Assembly: GCA_030039895.1 (NCBI GenBank)
Contig: JASHUR010000012.1
Location: 1 to 6,251 of the forward strand
Direction of reading: 5' to 3'
Source: Acidobacteriaceae bacterium
Lineage (GTDB): Bacteria; Acidobacteriota; Terriglobia; Terriglobales; Acidobacteriaceae
Length of the DNA: 6,251 nucleotides
In this document: one piece after another, positions 5,797 to 6,251 of the stretch
Layout of the letters: each line of letters opens with the position of its first letter
Position numbering within the stretch: the first letter of the stretch is position 1
Notes under the pieces: generated by a model
Seen by the model: the letters and a program-made list of their open reading frames with translations, nothing else
What the model was told of the DNA's origin: nothing
Databases searched by the model: none
Made by a program: the position numbers and the translations under genes

Positions 5797-6251
5797 ATCG
5801 AATGATGGCAATTGTGGAGCGCGAGCTGCGCAAGTTTTTCCGCTCGCCCGCGCTGATGCTGATGTCAATGATGCTGCCGCTGGTGCAGCTGGTGATTCTG
5901 GGTAATGCATTTGGCGGCAAGATTACGAATGCGCGCGTGGGCGTGGTGGACTACGACCACGGCGAGCAGGCTGTCAAGGTCCGCGAGGCATTTGCCGCAG
6001 TCGCAGCCAATATCAATACCTTCAGGACGATTCCGTATAGCAATGAAGAGGAGGCGAAGAGCGACGTCCGCACCGGGAAGATCGACGCAGCAGTGATTAT
6101 TCCGAAGGATTATTCACGGCGTGTGCTGGCCGGCGAGTCACCGCAGATTGGGCTGGTCGTGGACAACTCAGATCAGTTTGTGAGCGGAAGCCTGGAAAGC
6201 GAGATGCAATCGCTGGTCGACGCTCTGAATGCGCCGTTGATGGAGCCCAAG
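5793..6251 (+). CDS. ABC-2 type permease (YbhS/YbhR-like), 5' part, cut by the window end
   Basis: The gene starts at ATG 5793, overlapping the ATPase stop by ATGA (5793-5796), with ggggа-type ribosome binding sequence at 5781-5785, 7 nt upstream. The frame is open to the right edge and gives 153 residues. The short cytoplasmic N-terminus MNRMMAIVERELRKFFRSPA is typical of ABC-2 permeases. A first membrane segment covers about residues 20-40 (LMLMSMMLPLVQLVILGNAF). A soluble, presumably extracytoplasmic, domain follows (VGVVDYDHGEQA, GKIDAAVIIPKDYSRRVL, LVVDNSDQF), matching the large loop after TM1 in the ABC2_membrane_3 family. The remaining membrane segments lie outside the window. A second permease gene may follow, as in ybhS-ybhR; this cannot be seen. 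Another open frame at 5905-6096 is a shadow of this gene. Confidence 0.92.
   Translation, partial: MNRMMAIVERELRKFFRSPALMLMSMMLPLVQLVILGNAFGGKITNARVGVVDYDHGEQAVKVREAFAAVAANINTFRTIPYSNEEEAKSDVRTGKIDAAVIIPKDYSRRVLAGESPQIGLVVDNSDQFVSGSLESEMQSLVDALNAPLMEPK

Noticed and set aside
5905..6096. 63-residue plus-strand open frame
   Set aside because: It lies inside the permease gene in another frame; the permease frame is open to the window end and has family features.

Overview
The window looks like an ordinary chromosomal stretch of a fairly GC-rich Gram-negative bacterium. An Acidobacteriota (Terriglobia-type) origin is my best guess. It rests on the style of the small BIG2 (Ig-like) surface protein, the Pro/Asn-rich RcnB-like protein and the codon use; there is no rRNA or other marker to settle it. 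No mobile element, CRISPR array, tRNA or rRNA was seen.

Layout. (1) Positions 2-577 are the 3' end of a gene cut by the left edge. It encodes a Gln/Pro/Asn-rich low-complexity tail with three 39-nt tandem repeats, followed by a conserved C-terminal domain. A GC-rich hairpin follows the stop. (2) Positions 578-880 are non-coding and include an AT-rich stretch with small inverted repeats. (3) Positions 881-1315 encode a small exported protein with one BIG2 domain, clearly lower in GC than its neighbours. (4) A strong bidirectional terminator (1337-1364) separates it from the convergent minus-strand gene for dihydrolipoyl dehydrogenase (1392-2810), which starts at TTG. (5) A 186-bp divergent intergenic region holds a probable promoter and a TetR-type palindrome. 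(6) From 2997 to the right edge runs a tightly packed plus-strand operon: TetR-family regulator, HlyD/YbhG-like membrane-fusion protein, ABC ATPase, and the first 153 codons of an ABC-2 permease. All three junctions are ATGA overlaps.

How the genes work together. The operon has the same order as cecR-ybhG-ybhF-ybhS/R of Enterobacteria. It most likely encodes a periplasm-spanning efflux ABC transporter under the control of its own TetR repressor. The dehydrogenase is a housekeeping E3 enzyme with no E1/E2 partner visible here. The two genes on the left look like lineage-specific envelope proteins. I found no convincing new system; the points most worth a second look are the partial repeat protein, the atypical signal region of the BIG2 protein, and the palindrome just downstream of the -10 box in front of tetR.
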